Assembly: GCA_000828075.3 (NCBI GenBank)
Contig: JXCB02000002.1
Coordinates: 1,366,248 to 1,430,247, forward strand
Source of the DNA: Tolypothrix campylonemoides VB511288
GTDB taxonomy: Bacteria > Cyanobacteriota > Cyanobacteriia > Cyanobacteriales > Nostocaceae
Length of the DNA stretch: 64,000 bases
Direction: 5' to 3'
This document shows, one piece after another, positions 8,616 to 17,847 of the stretch. The stretch's first letter is position 1, and each line of letters opens with the position of its first letter. The translations under genes and the position numbers were made by a program. The notes under the pieces are model-generated. The model ran no database searches, was not told the DNA's origin, and worked only from the letters and a program-made list of their open reading frames with translations.

Positions 8616-9311
8616 TTATGCCATTTGATTTTCAATTGCCCACCGTGCTAGTTCAGTGCGATTGTGGAGATTGGTTTTGCCCAACATATTGGACACATGG
8701 CTTTCAACGGTGCGTTGGCTGACATTTAATTCTTCAGCTATTTCACGATTAGCTAAGCCCCGAGCCACAAATTGCACGACTTTGAGTTCTGTTGGGGTTA
8801 ACTGTACATCGAAGGGAACTTGGATGCGAGAACCGTTTTCTCCTCCTTTTGCTTGATGTTCTTTCCAGCGAATGGTCTGCTTCAGAGAAGATTCTACTTG
8901 TGCTACCAATTCTTCTGGCTCAAAAGGTTTGACCATATACACATCAGCACCTTTATTCAGACCTTTAACTCGGTCTGCGCTTTGTCCCTTAGCTGAAAGG
9001 AATAGAACGGGAATCCAGCTGGTGCGTTCGGTTTGCCGGACTTGTTCTACAAAAGTATACCCGTCCATTTCCGGCATCATCACATCGCAAATGATCATGT
9101 CTGGAATATCCTGCTCTAAAACTTCCAGTGCTTCTCGACCATTTTCGGCAGTGACAACATTATAACCCCGGAATTCCAAATAATCCTTCACCAGCAAGAT
9201 GAGGTTAGGGTCATCATCAATAAGTAGAAGTCGTTTGTGATCTTTCATGCTGGGTTCTTTCATAGCAGTGGCACTTATCGCGCTTGATCCATCAAGGTCT
9301 TGAATAGTCAT
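8616..9311 (-). CDS. NarL/FixJ-type response regulator
   Basis: The protein is 231 aa. A receiver domain (about residues 27-145) carries the acidic DDD pocket, the phospho-acceptor Asp in MIICDVMMPEMDG and the Lys in YMVKPFEPEEL. A LuxR-type helix-turn-helix (about residues 165-228; LTPTELKVVQFVARGLANRE) follows. It resembles the Ycf29-like group of cyanobacterial regulators, but I would not name it on this evidence. No histidine kinase is adjacent. The first 20 or so residues are not conserved-looking; an internal Met (MKDHKRLLL) could be the real start. Confidence 0.88.
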   Translation of the reverse strand: MTIQDLDGSSAISATAMKEPSMKDHKRLLLIDDDPNLILLVKDYLEFRGYNVVTAENGREALEVLEQDIPDMIICDVMMPEMDGYTFVEQVRQTERTSWIPVLFLSAKGQSADRVKGLNKGADVYMVKPFEPEELVAQVESSLKQTIRWKEHQAKGGENGSRIQVPFDVQLTPTELKVVQFVARGLANREIAEELNVSQRTVESHVSNMLGKTNLHNRTELARWAIENQMA

Positions 9312-9617
9312 CCTCTCTGGTGGATTAAGGAGGTGTCGTGCTTTTTCTCACTTAACTTGCCCTTGCTGCATAAAGTCCTAAAAGTGGATGTCACTTTCGA
9401 GAAATTTTGTAACAACGGCAAAATTCCAGTAAGGATACGTAGAGCAGTAGTATTCATAATGCGTTATTATATATCGCTTTGAAAGTTGCGGGTTAAAAAA
9501 CACTGATAAAATAATAATTATTCAGGTTAACAAGTAAGTGTTGGTCTCAAAATGCTCCCAAATTACAATTAACCCGCACTTTCATTTGTTTACTACTGTG
9601 TCTATCGTTGTTGGATG

Positions 9618-10090
9618 TTAAGCTTGATTGAGCTTTTTACGACAAAGTTGGGAACTTTCTGGCAAAGGATGGGTTAAAAATGCATATTCTTCTACCACAT
9701 TGTTGCCTAATAAGTGTTCTCGTATAATCCGACAATTACTTCCAGGATTGTTGGGCGATACCGCACAGCATCCGGGGAATCCTCTATTATCAGTCTAGAA
9801 CAACAAACTTGCAAGCAGTTGGCTTTATTTCTAAAGAAGCAACTAAAATTGCTATTTTGTGGTAGGCGAAGATTAAACTGTTTGAGGCGCTTTTTGAAGT
9901 ATTCCCAAAATGACAAAAGAGTGTGTTTTGAGAAGCATTTAGAAACTGTCGGGACAGCACAGATGAAAATGTCCCTTTGAATGTTTGACAGTCCTAAAGT
10001 TTCTAGAGAAATACTTAGGGCTTTCTTCGCTGGTGGTGTTGTAGTGTGTGGTAGCTGAAGGCAGGACTGGATCACTGTAGTGTTACTCAA
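9618..10090 (-). pseudogene. [2Fe-2S] thioredoxin-like ferredoxin gene broken by a frameshift
   Basis: From 10090 down to about 9730 the frame encodes a thioredoxin-like [2Fe-2S] ferredoxin. It has RDIFICAVPTVSKC (Cys-x7-Cys), WEYFKKRLK, then RNKANCLQVC (Cys-x3-Cys) and a PDAVRY segment. Near 9728-9735 the frame breaks. The family's conserved tail continues in the next frame as IIREHLLGNNVVEEYAFLTHPLP and ends at the TAA at 9618-9620. One missing base explains this. Some family positions are also changed (PDAVRY where PDGVWY is usual), which favours real decay over a sequencing slip, but both are possible. All four cluster cysteines remain. Such proteins are thought to carry electrons in the cytoplasm. 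Confidence 0.75.
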
Positions 10091-10238
10091 TTCAAAGGCT
10101 CCCTGATTACTGTTCTATATCAATATCCCAGCTTTGCAAATAAAGTTGCCCATATATCAATATTCGTCCTTTATCGAATAAAACCTGAAAGGTAGGATAA
10201 ATTGAGTATTTATACTTAAGTAGGACAGCACGATTAAA

Positions 10239-10254
10239 GTTCGGGAACCCGTAC
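10239..10254 (+). promoter_or_regulatory. K-box upstream of groESL
   Basis: The sequence GTTCGG-GAAC-CCGTAC matches the cyanobacterial K-box consensus GTTCGG-NNAN-CCNNAC, reported as a positive or light/heat-related element upstream of groESL operons. It lies 40 bp before CIRCE and 84 bp before the groES start. Confidence 0.7.
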
Positions 10255-10293
10255 AAAAGAAAATGTTGCCATTGGATGCTGGGTTTCGGTAAA

Positions 10294-10320
10294 TTAGCAC
10301 TCAGGAGTCGAGAGTGCTAA
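10294..10320 (+). promoter_or_regulatory. CIRCE operator (HrcA site)
   Basis: A perfect CIRCE element, TTAGCACTC-N9-GAGTGCTAA, ends 17 bp before the groES ATG. HrcA binds CIRCE to repress chaperonin genes until heat stress. hrcA itself is not in the window. Confidence 0.97.
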
Positions 10321-10337
10321 CAAGGTGAGAAATTGGT

Positions 10338-10649
10338 ATGGCAGCTGTATCTCTAAGCGTTTCTACAGTTAAACCTCTGGGCGATCGCGTCTTCGTTAAA
10401 GTGAGCGCCGCTGAAGAAAAGACCGCAGGTGGTCTGTATTTGCCCGACAACGCAAAAGAAAAGCCCCAAGTGGGCGAAGTGGTCGCTGTCGGCGATGGCA
10501 AGGTCAAAGATGACGGTGGTCGTCAGCCACTGGATGTCAAAGTGGGAGAAAAAGTTCTCTACTCAAAGTACGCTGGTACCGACATCAAACTTGGAACCGA
10601 CGAATACGTCCTCCTCTCAGAAAAAGACATTCTAGCAATCGTTTCATAG
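10338..10649 (+). CDS. groES: Co-chaperonin GroES
   Basis: This 103-aa GroES forms the heptameric lid of the GroEL folding chamber in the cytoplasm. The N-terminal [12 protein letters not shown] and the mobile loop [18 protein letters not shown] are clear, as is the C-terminal beta strand [13 protein letters not shown]. It is the first gene of groES-groEL. A good ribosome-binding site (AAGGTGAG) precedes the ATG. Heat and light control is indicated by the adjoining K-box and CIRCE. Confidence 0.98.
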   Translation: MAAVSLSVSTVKPLGDRVFVKVSAAEEKTAGGLYLPDNAKEKPQVGEVVAVGDGKVKDDGGRQPLDVKVGEKVLYSKYAGTDIKLGTDEYVLLSEKDILAIVS

Positions 10650-10655
10650 TCATAA

Positions 10656-12377
<1,722 letters not shown>

Positions 12378-12388
12378 GATTTTTGTAG

Positions 12389-12407
12389 GGTGGGCAAAAT
12401 GCCCACC
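12389..12407 (+). terminator. Hairpin after groEL (first of two)
   Basis: A perfect 8-bp stem, GGTGGGCA/TGCCCACC with an AAA loop, begins 11 bp after the groEL stop codon. It has the same core as the dispersed TGGGCATCTTGCCC repeat seen at 4410 and 47895. Confidence 0.55.
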
Positions 12408-12413
12408 TTTGAT

Positions 12414-12449
12414 AAAACAGCCGCTTCCTTTGTGGAAGCGGCTGTTTTT
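12414..12449 (+). terminator. Intrinsic terminator of groESL
   Basis: A perfect 15-bp stem (AAAACAGCCGCTTCC with GGAAGCGGCTGTTTT) and a 5-nt loop end in a T-run. This is a textbook intrinsic terminator, 36 bp after the groEL stop codon. Confidence 0.9.
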
Positions 12450-12665
12450 CATTGTTAGCACTTTGGAATCACTTAAAACAGTGCTGGAAGTTTGGGAGGC
12501 TAAAGTACACGAGAGTAAGGACAGAAGCGGGGGCAAGTCATCCAAACATTACAAACACGTAGAACAGCTAGTAATAGAAATAAAACAATGTTTTAGTGAC
12601 TTATACCAATTTAATATGAAGCTGCATATAATAGGGAGAAACAAACTCAATAAATTTAAAGACTC

Positions 12666-13160
12666 ATGAGCCGCCCGTTTAAGATTGAAATAGCAGAGAG
12701 CGAAGAAGAACTAAAAAAACGCCTACAAACAGCTAGGGTGGGGAACCAGAAAGAAAAGCTACAGATGTTGTGGTGGCTTAAGAGTGGTCAGGTAAAGGAG
12801 CAGCAGGAAATAGGAAAACGCTTGGGTAGAGATACTTCAACAGTGACAAGATGGTTGCAGAAATATCGTAGCGGTGGTCTTTCTAGCCTATTGGAAATCA
12901 AGAAAGCACCAGGGGCAAGGCGAAAAATCAGTGATCATGCGATCGCATCGCTTAAGGAGGAGTTGCAAACACAAAAGGGGTTTAGTAGTTATGGTGCAAT
13001 AGTAGAGTGGTTAAAAAAAGAACATGGGCAAGATATCGAGTATGGAACAGTTTATGCTTGGGTTCGATATCGATTAGGTGCCAAACCCAAAGTACCGCGT
13101 CCCCAAAGCTATAAGCAGAATCTTGAGTTGATATCTGAATTTAAAAAAAACTTGGTCTGA
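12666..13160 (+). CDS. IS630 transposase, N-terminal frame (DNA-binding)
   Basis: This 164-aa frame encodes the DNA-binding part: a helix-turn-helix with KEQQEIGKRLGRDTSTVTRWLQKYRSGG-like order (LGRDTSTVTRWLQKYRSGGL visible) and a second winged helix (GYSYGTVYAWVRYRLG region). It ends in FKKNLV-stop directly after a run of eight A residues at 13143-13150. The zero-frame codons there are AAA AAC preceded by A, the classic A-AAA-AAC slippery heptamer. Slipping back one base joins it to the catalytic frame and gives one protein of about 353 aa. Confidence 0.88.
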   Translation: MSRPFKIEIAESEEELKKRLQTARVGNQKEKLQMLWWLKSGQVKEQQEIGKRLGRDTSTVTRWLQKYRSGGLSSLLEIKKAPGARRKISDHAIASLKEELQTQKGFSSYGAIVEWLKKEHGQDIEYGTVYAWVRYRLGAKPKVPRPQSYKQNLELISEFKKNLV

Positions 13161-13162
13161 TT

Positions 13163-13726
13163 GTGCGAAGTCTGGAAAAACTTTTGGCACAAGGGAAGCG
13201 CGTCCACTACCTGTGTCAAGATGAAACTAGGGTTGGACTCAAAACTCTGACAGGAAAAGTAATTACTGCTGCCGGAGTTAAGCCCACTGTTGAGGTTAAA
13301 TGGGAACGGGAAAATTTCTGGATTTATGGTGCAATTGAACCTTTGACGGGAAAACATTTCCAACATGAATACCCCAAACTTAATGGCGATTATTTTCAAC
13401 AGTTCTTGGACTGGTTATCTCAGCAATTAGGCAGCGACTATGCAATTTTACAGATTGACCAAGCTGCCGCTCATACCAGTTCTGCAATTTGTTGGCCGGA
13501 GAATATTATTCCTCTGCTTCAACCACTCCATTCTCCTGAACTCAACCCCATCGAAAGGCTTTGGCAGTTCCTCAAAAAATCACTTCATAATGAACTGTTT
13601 TCTTCTTTACAAGCTTTAAGCGATCGCATCCAGGAAATATTCAACCAACTTACATTTGAGCAGGTAATGTCTGTCTCTTCTTATAACTTTATCTTGGAAG
13701 CTCTTTTCTATGCAGCTTCATCTTAA
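13163..13726 (+). CDS. IS630 transposase, catalytic DDE frame
   Basis: This frame is open from 13145, inside the slippery A-run, and encodes the RNase H-like DDE domain. The first Asp is in YLCQDETRVGLK, the second in LQIDQAAAHTS and the Glu in NPIERLWQFLKK. All three catalytic residues are present. The GTG at 13163 is the first start-like codon, but translation most likely comes by -1 frameshift from the upstream frame, as in other cyanobacterial IS630 elements. Confidence 0.88.
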   Translation: MRSLEKLLAQGKRVHYLCQDETRVGLKTLTGKVITAAGVKPTVEVKWERENFWIYGAIEPLTGKHFQHEYPKLNGDYFQQFLDWLSQQLGSDYAILQIDQAAAHTSSAICWPENIIPLLQPLHSPELNPIERLWQFLKKSLHNELFSSLQALSDRIQEIFNQLTFEQVMSVSSYNFILEALFYAASS

Positions 13727-13766
13727 ATTGGTATTACCTGATAGCTTTATTGAGAGTGAAGTTTAG

Positions 13767-13943
13767 ATGGAGCCAACAACAGAACAGTTGAGAGCATTTT
13801 ACAGTAGATGTGTGAGAGCAAGTAATATGTTTCAACCTATCAACGTTGTCCGAATGGATGAAAGAACAAAGCGCATATACGTTTTGATTGGGGACACAAT
13901 ACAAATAGAGATATATCCAAACGGTGAGGTGACATTTCCATGA
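13767..13943 (+). CDS. DUF6888-like small protein
   Basis: This 58-aa gene begins with METTEQ-type sequence (MEPTTEQLRAFYSRCVRASN) and continues through NVVRMDERTKRIYVLIGDT to a Tyr-Pro-Asn-Gly-Glu ending. It resembles the cyanobacterial DUF6888 family. Its last four bases overlap the next ATG (ATGA), so the two genes are translationally coupled. No function is established that I know of. Two small overlapping genes, one rich in basic and one in acidic residues, resemble toxin-antitoxin layouts, but that is only an analogy. It starts 34 bp after the IS630 right end. Confidence 0.75.
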   Translation: MEPTTEQLRAFYSRCVRASNMFQPINVVRMDERTKRIYVLIGDTIQIEIYPNGEVTFP

Positions 13944-14125
13944 CTAAACATGATTATCAAGCTATGTCAGATGACGAATTAAGAGATTGGGTTAGATATC
14001 ACCCGCAGGACACTGAGGCATTTCATATTTTAATGGACAGGTTAGACCAGCGACCAAAAGTCATCACTCGCACTGATGAGGAATTTGAAACCGAGTTACA
14101 ACGGCGTATTAGCCAAGCTAGTTGA
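13940..14125 (+). CDS. DUF6887-like small protein
   Basis: This 61-aa acidic protein starts TKHDYQAMSDDELRDWVRYH and carries DTEAFHILMDRLDQRP, the pattern of the cyanobacterial DUF6887 family. Members are usually found next to DUF6888 genes. The ATG overlaps the stop codon of the upstream partner by 4 bp. A hairpin terminator follows. The function is not known; partnership with the upstream protein is inferred from the coupling. Confidence 0.75.
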   Translation: MTKHDYQAMSDDELRDWVRYHPQDTEAFHILMDRLDQRPKVITRTDEEFETELQRRISQAS

Positions 14126-14144
14126 AGTAAATTAAAATTAGCGA

Positions 14145-14177
14145 AAAACCACCAGTGTAAAAGTTGGTGGTTCTTTT
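14145..14177 (+). terminator. Intrinsic terminator after the DUF6888/6887 pair
   Basis: The stem AACCACCA/TGGTGGTT has a 10-nt loop and is followed by CTTTTG. It lies 19 bp after the last stop codon and closes the two-gene unit. Confidence 0.75.
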
Positions 14178-14387
14178 GTTGGAATAAAACCAGCTACAAA
14201 ATTAAACGTTTAAAATTTCTTTGTGAAGTTTTCATCACCACGAAATCAGTAACATCTTTCTTCTTGAGTGATATCGCTTCTGACATCCTACATCCCGTGT
14301 AGATGCATAGAGCGTATACTGTTTTGCACGGTTGTGGTATGTAGATGAAAAAACGTCAAGCCTCCGGCTTATCGCCATCCTTTTCAA

Positions 14388-15719
14388 TCATCGTTGAAAG
14401 CCTTTATTTAGCTGCTTTTGACCCTTCCCTTTAGGCTTAGATTTATGAACTTCCACCACAGCTTCTTGAAATAAATTGTTTAGATGTATTGGGACGCTGG
14501 CAATTTCTGGTAACTCTGGCTCTATGGGTTTGTTGTATTCTTGCAATAGAGCATCTAAGTCAGTTTCAAGCTGAAAATCTGGACGTTGAAGAAATGTTTG
14601 CAGGACTTTTTCTAACTGTGTTGGATACTGTTGAGCTAAACGATGCCAAATGAAGGCATTAATACTTTTGTCTTCCAGATAAAAACGAATGAGTTTTTCC
14701 GCACCTTCTACACTTTGCCAATCTTCTGCTTCTAAAATTGCCTTCATCTTAAAATAGGTTGGGAGAAATATCTGTCCCCAACGGGGGTGGGATATAGCTG
14801 TCACCTGTTCTGCTTTTTTGAGATCAGCAGGCAAATCAACTTTTGGCGTTACCATTTTGCTGGTACCGTTTTTCTTGTCAAACATTTGCGAAACGGCTTG
14901 AGAGTCGGTACCAAATTCTTCGGCAACTGCTTTGATTTCTTCTTCTCCAATGCCAGCTTCTTGTGCTACTTCTTCCAGAGATTTTGATGTATCAATACCT
15001 GCTTCTTCCAAGCGTTTTTTCGTTAATATTTCTTGGAATTCACCAATTCTTTTGTTGAGTTGATACCCTGGCATTGTGACTTCATCAGCGCCAAAAAAGT
15101 CTAAAAACTGCTGATTATAAACTTCTACAGACAGCCAAGCTTCCTCTAGTAACTCAGGCGCATCTCCATAAAGATGTTCTTTATAATTATCTTTAAAATT
15201 ACCAATAGCTACTGCGAGTTTTGGTTTGCCCAATTTACCCATCTGCGTATAAGGACCAGAAAACGTCCAGTAGCTGTCAGTTACAGGAGAAATGCGAGTC
15301 AGTAAAATTTCTCCCTCTTTCAATCGAGACATTTCCTGTAGCTTTTGACTATTGTCCGGTTTGACAGTGTAGTGTTTATCTGTTAACCAGTTCCTTAGTT
15401 CAAAGCCATCGGGTAAAATTTTTGTAATAGCAAATAAGCCAATAAAAGTGCGATGCCAACTTTTAATCAGTTTGCGATCGCTCTCCGACAACTGTTGGTT
15501 ATCTTGTATAAACAAATCCAACGGTGAGTTGTCACCAACTCGCCCTTCTGTAATAAACGAGTCAATGATAAGTTCTTGTTGAAAATTATCACCGCTTCCA
15601 CGCCGGGACTTCACAGCAGCGTAGCTTTCCAGTGCTTGTGCGAGTTCGTCTTCAGCATCAAAGACAAAATCAGTAAGGTCTTGTTTGAGTTGGTGCGATC
15701 GCTCTAAAATTGCATCCAC
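14388..15719 (-). CDS. Conserved cyanobacterial hypothetical protein
   Basis: This 443-aa soluble protein has no signal peptide or membrane segment. The N-terminal half contains FIGLFAITKILPDGFELRNW and a segment resembling a plant/cyanobacterial SEC-C-like preprotein region only loosely. The middle has a helical stretch (EVAQEAGIGEEEIKAVAEEF), and the C-terminus ends in a Lys/Gly-rich basic tail (SKPKGKGQKQLNKGFQR), perhaps for nucleic-acid contact. I do not recognise a catalytic motif. It is transcribed alone, divergent from the leuC-like gene. Confidence 0.7.
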   Translation of the reverse strand: MDAILERSHQLKQDLTDFVFDAEDELAQALESYAAVKSRRGSGDNFQQELIIDSFITEGRVGDNSPLDLFIQDNQQLSESDRKLIKSWHRTFIGLFAITKILPDGFELRNWLTDKHYTVKPDNSQKLQEMSRLKEGEILLTRISPVTDSYWTFSGPYTQMGKLGKPKLAVAIGNFKDNYKEHLYGDAPELLEEAWLSVEVYNQQFLDFFGADEVTMPGYQLNKRIGEFQEILTKKRLEEAGIDTSKSLEEVAQEAGIGEEEIKAVAEEFGTDSQAVSQMFDKKNGTSKMVTPKVDLPADLKKAEQVTAISHPRWGQIFLPTYFKMKAILEAEDWQSVEGAEKLIRFYLEDKSINAFIWHRLAQQYPTQLEKVLQTFLQRPDFQLETDLDALLQEYNKPIEPELPEIASVPIHLNNLFQEAVVEVHKSKPKGKGQKQLNKGFQR

Positions 15720-15916
15720 AAGTTAATTTCTCGGAATCGACAGTTGTAGGTTAGAGGTTTCGAGAGAATTTGTCCATCTGACTATTGCAGGATATTCTAA
15801 ACGCAAGAGCCGTCCATAAACACTTGTTTATAGCATCTAAAAGTAATTTAGTTTGGTTGACAGACAACCAGGCAGGTAGGATATAATCTGTACCCTTTCA
15901 CAAGAACGCGATCGCT

Positions 15917-17239
15917 ATGGGCATGACCCTTGTAGAAAAAATTTTGGCGAAAGCCTCCGGTCGGTCAGTCGTCGAACCGGGGGAAAACATCTGGGTTAAT
16001 GTTGATGTTTTAATGACACACGATGTTTGTGGACCTGGAACCATTGGCGTTTTTAAACGCGAGTTTGGTGCTGACGCCAAAGTCTGGGATTCTGAAAAAA
16101 TCGTGTTAATTCCCGACCATTATATTTTCACTGCCGACGAACGAGCTAACCGCAACGTTGATATTTTACGTGAATTTGCTAAAGAACAAAGTATAAAATA
16201 CTTTTACGATATTACTGACCGCGCCAACTTTAAAGCAAACCCAGACTACAAAGGCGTTTGCCACGTCGCCTTAGCCCAAGAAGGTCACACCCGCCCAGGT
16301 GAAGTCTTATTTGGTACCGACTCCCACACTTGTAACGCTGGTGCTTTTGGTCAATTTGCCACAGGTATCGGCAACACAGATGCTGGCTTCATCATGGGGA
16401 CTGGCAAACTGTTAATCAAAGTTCCCGCTACCATGCGCTTTATATTGGATGGCGAAATGCCTCCTTACTTGTTGGCGAAAGACCTAATTTTGCAAATTAT
16501 TGGCGATATCAGCGTTGCTGGGGCAACCTATCGCACAATGGAATTTGCAGGTGAAGCCGTTGAACAAATGACAATGGAAGAACGGATGACCTTGTGCAAC
16601 ATGGTCATTGAAGCTGGCGGCAAGAATGGTACCATTGCTCCCGATGAAACCACATTTGAATATTTAAGGGGACGTACCAACAAAGCTTTTGAGCCAGTAT
16701 ACACAGACTCCGATGCCAAATTCTACAGTCAGCATCACTATGATGTCTCCAAACTAGAACCAGTCGTTGCCAAACCCCACTCTCCCGATAACCGCGCCTT
16801 AGCACGAGAATGCAGCGATGTCAAGATTCACCGAGTTTATATCGGTTCTTGCACAGGCGGCAAAACAGAGGACTTTTTCCATGCCGCACAAGTTCTTAAA
16901 GGTCGCAAGGTGAAAGTTCCTACCTACATAGTCCCTGCTACCCAAAAAGTCTACGAAGACCTGTTTACACTCAAGTACGAAGAGCAAACCCTTTCGGAAA
17001 TTTTCTTAGACGCAGGTTGCATTGAACCAGCTGCGCCTTCCTGCGCCGCTTGCTTGGGTGGTCCCAAAGACACTTTTGGGCGGATGAATGAGCCAGAAAT
17101 CTGCGTTTCCACCACGAACCGCAACTTCCCTGGACGGATGGGGCATAAAGAAGCTGGAGTCTATCTTGCTTCCCCCTACACTGCTGCAGCTTCCGCAGTC
17201 ACTGGATATGTGACAGATCCGCGTGAGTTTTTGAGTTAG
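15917..17239 (+). CDS. leuC: 3-isopropylmalate dehydratase large subunit-like (aconitase superfamily)
   Basis: This 440-aa protein has the aconitase-type fold with [4Fe-4S] ligands: Cys in YIGSCTGGKTEDF and the pair in SCAACLGG. It also has the GTDSHTCNAGAFGQFATGIG active-site segment. In leucine synthesis the large subunit pairs with LeuD to isomerise isopropylmalate. The sequence is of the short, archaeal/Thermus-like (HACN/LeuC2) type rather than the ~467-aa bacterial LeuC usual in cyanobacteria, so a related substrate such as a homocitrate analogue or benzylmalate is possible. No small-subunit gene is adjacent. Confidence 0.82.
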   Translation: MGMTLVEKILAKASGRSVVEPGENIWVNVDVLMTHDVCGPGTIGVFKREFGADAKVWDSEKIVLIPDHYIFTADERANRNVDILREFAKEQSIKYFYDITDRANFKANPDYKGVCHVALAQEGHTRPGEVLFGTDSHTCNAGAFGQFATGIGNTDAGFIMGTGKLLIKVPATMRFILDGEMPPYLLAKDLILQIIGDISVAGATYRTMEFAGEAVEQMTMEERMTLCNMVIEAGGKNGTIAPDETTFEYLRGRTNKAFEPVYTDSDAKFYSQHHYDVSKLEPVVAKPHSPDNRALARECSDVKIHRVYIGSCTGGKTEDFFHAAQVLKGRKVKVPTYIVPATQKVYEDLFTLKYEEQTLSEIFLDAGCIEPAAPSCAACLGGPKDTFGRMNEPEICVSTTNRNFPGRMGHKEAGVYLASPYTAAASAVTGYVTDPREFLS

Positions 17240-17361
17240 TTTTTGTCTCGCGCCAAGACGCTAAGACGAGCCAGCACTGCAGGCGGGTCTCCCGCCGTAG
17301 GTGACTGGTGTCGCCAAGAGACTCTTTGCGCCTTTGCGCCTTTGCGCGAAATTAATTCACC

Positions 17362-17847
17362 ATGATTATTCTCGTAATGGGTGTTTCTGGTTCTGGTAAG
17401 TCTACCATCGGGCAACTGTTGGCGGACTCTTTACACTGCGAATTTGCTGATGCTGATGCTTTTCACTCGCCAGAGAATATTGAGAAAATGCGGCATGGTA
17501 TTCCCCTAAATGATTTGGATAGGATGCCTTGGCTGCTGGCTTTACAACAGGCAATACAACAGTGGTTGCAACAGAATAAAAATGTGGTGCTGGCGTGTTC
17601 AGCACTAAAAGCCAGCTATCGCCAAGTTCTTGTATTGGATGAGGAACGCGTCAAATTGGTTTACCTTAAGGGAGCATTTGACTTGATTCAAAAGCGGCTG
17701 CATATGCGTCAGGGTCACTTTATGTCCGAAGAACTCCTCAAAAGTCAGTTTGATGCCCTTGAGGAGCCATCTGGTGCAATTACTGTGGATATTTCCGATC
17801 CACAAGAGGTGATTGTGCAAAAGATTAGAGTGAGTTTGGGGATTTAG
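17362..17847 (+). CDS. gntK: Gluconokinase
   Basis: This 161-aa P-loop kinase of the GntK family phosphorylates gluconate to 6-phosphogluconate, feeding the pentose phosphate pathway. The Walker A motif GVSGSGKST (residues 7-15) is followed by the gluconate-site signature DADAFHSPENIEKMRHGIPL and CSALKASYR. Length is standard. It overlaps the 3' end of the convergent methyltransferase gene by 23 bp. Confidence 0.93.
   Translation: MIILVMGVSGSGKSTIGQLLADSLHCEFADADAFHSPENIEKMRHGIPLNDLDRMPWLLALQQAIQQWLQQNKNVVLACSALKASYRQVLVLDEERVKLVYLKGAFDLIQKRLHMRQGHFMSEELLKSQFDALEEPSGAITVDISDPQEVIVQKIRVSLGI

Larger units (their letters stand above)
12604..13733 (+). mobile_element. IS630-family insertion sequence, complete
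   Basis: The element has 25-bp terminal inverted repeats that match at 24 positions. The left end reads TACCAATTTAATATGAAGC and onward; the right end is its complement with one change. If the outer TA is counted as target duplication, the element proper is 12606-13731 (1126 bp) with a TA on each side, as expected for the IS630/Tc1-mariner group. It contains two overlapping transposase frames joined by a probable -1 frameshift. The intact ends and catalytic residues suggest recent arrival. Confidence 0.92.

Noticed and set aside
12689-12760. Early stop between transposase frames taken as a dead IS
   Set aside because: A slippery A-AAA-AAC site at the frame overlap, intact DDE residues and matching ends point to programmed frameshifting instead.
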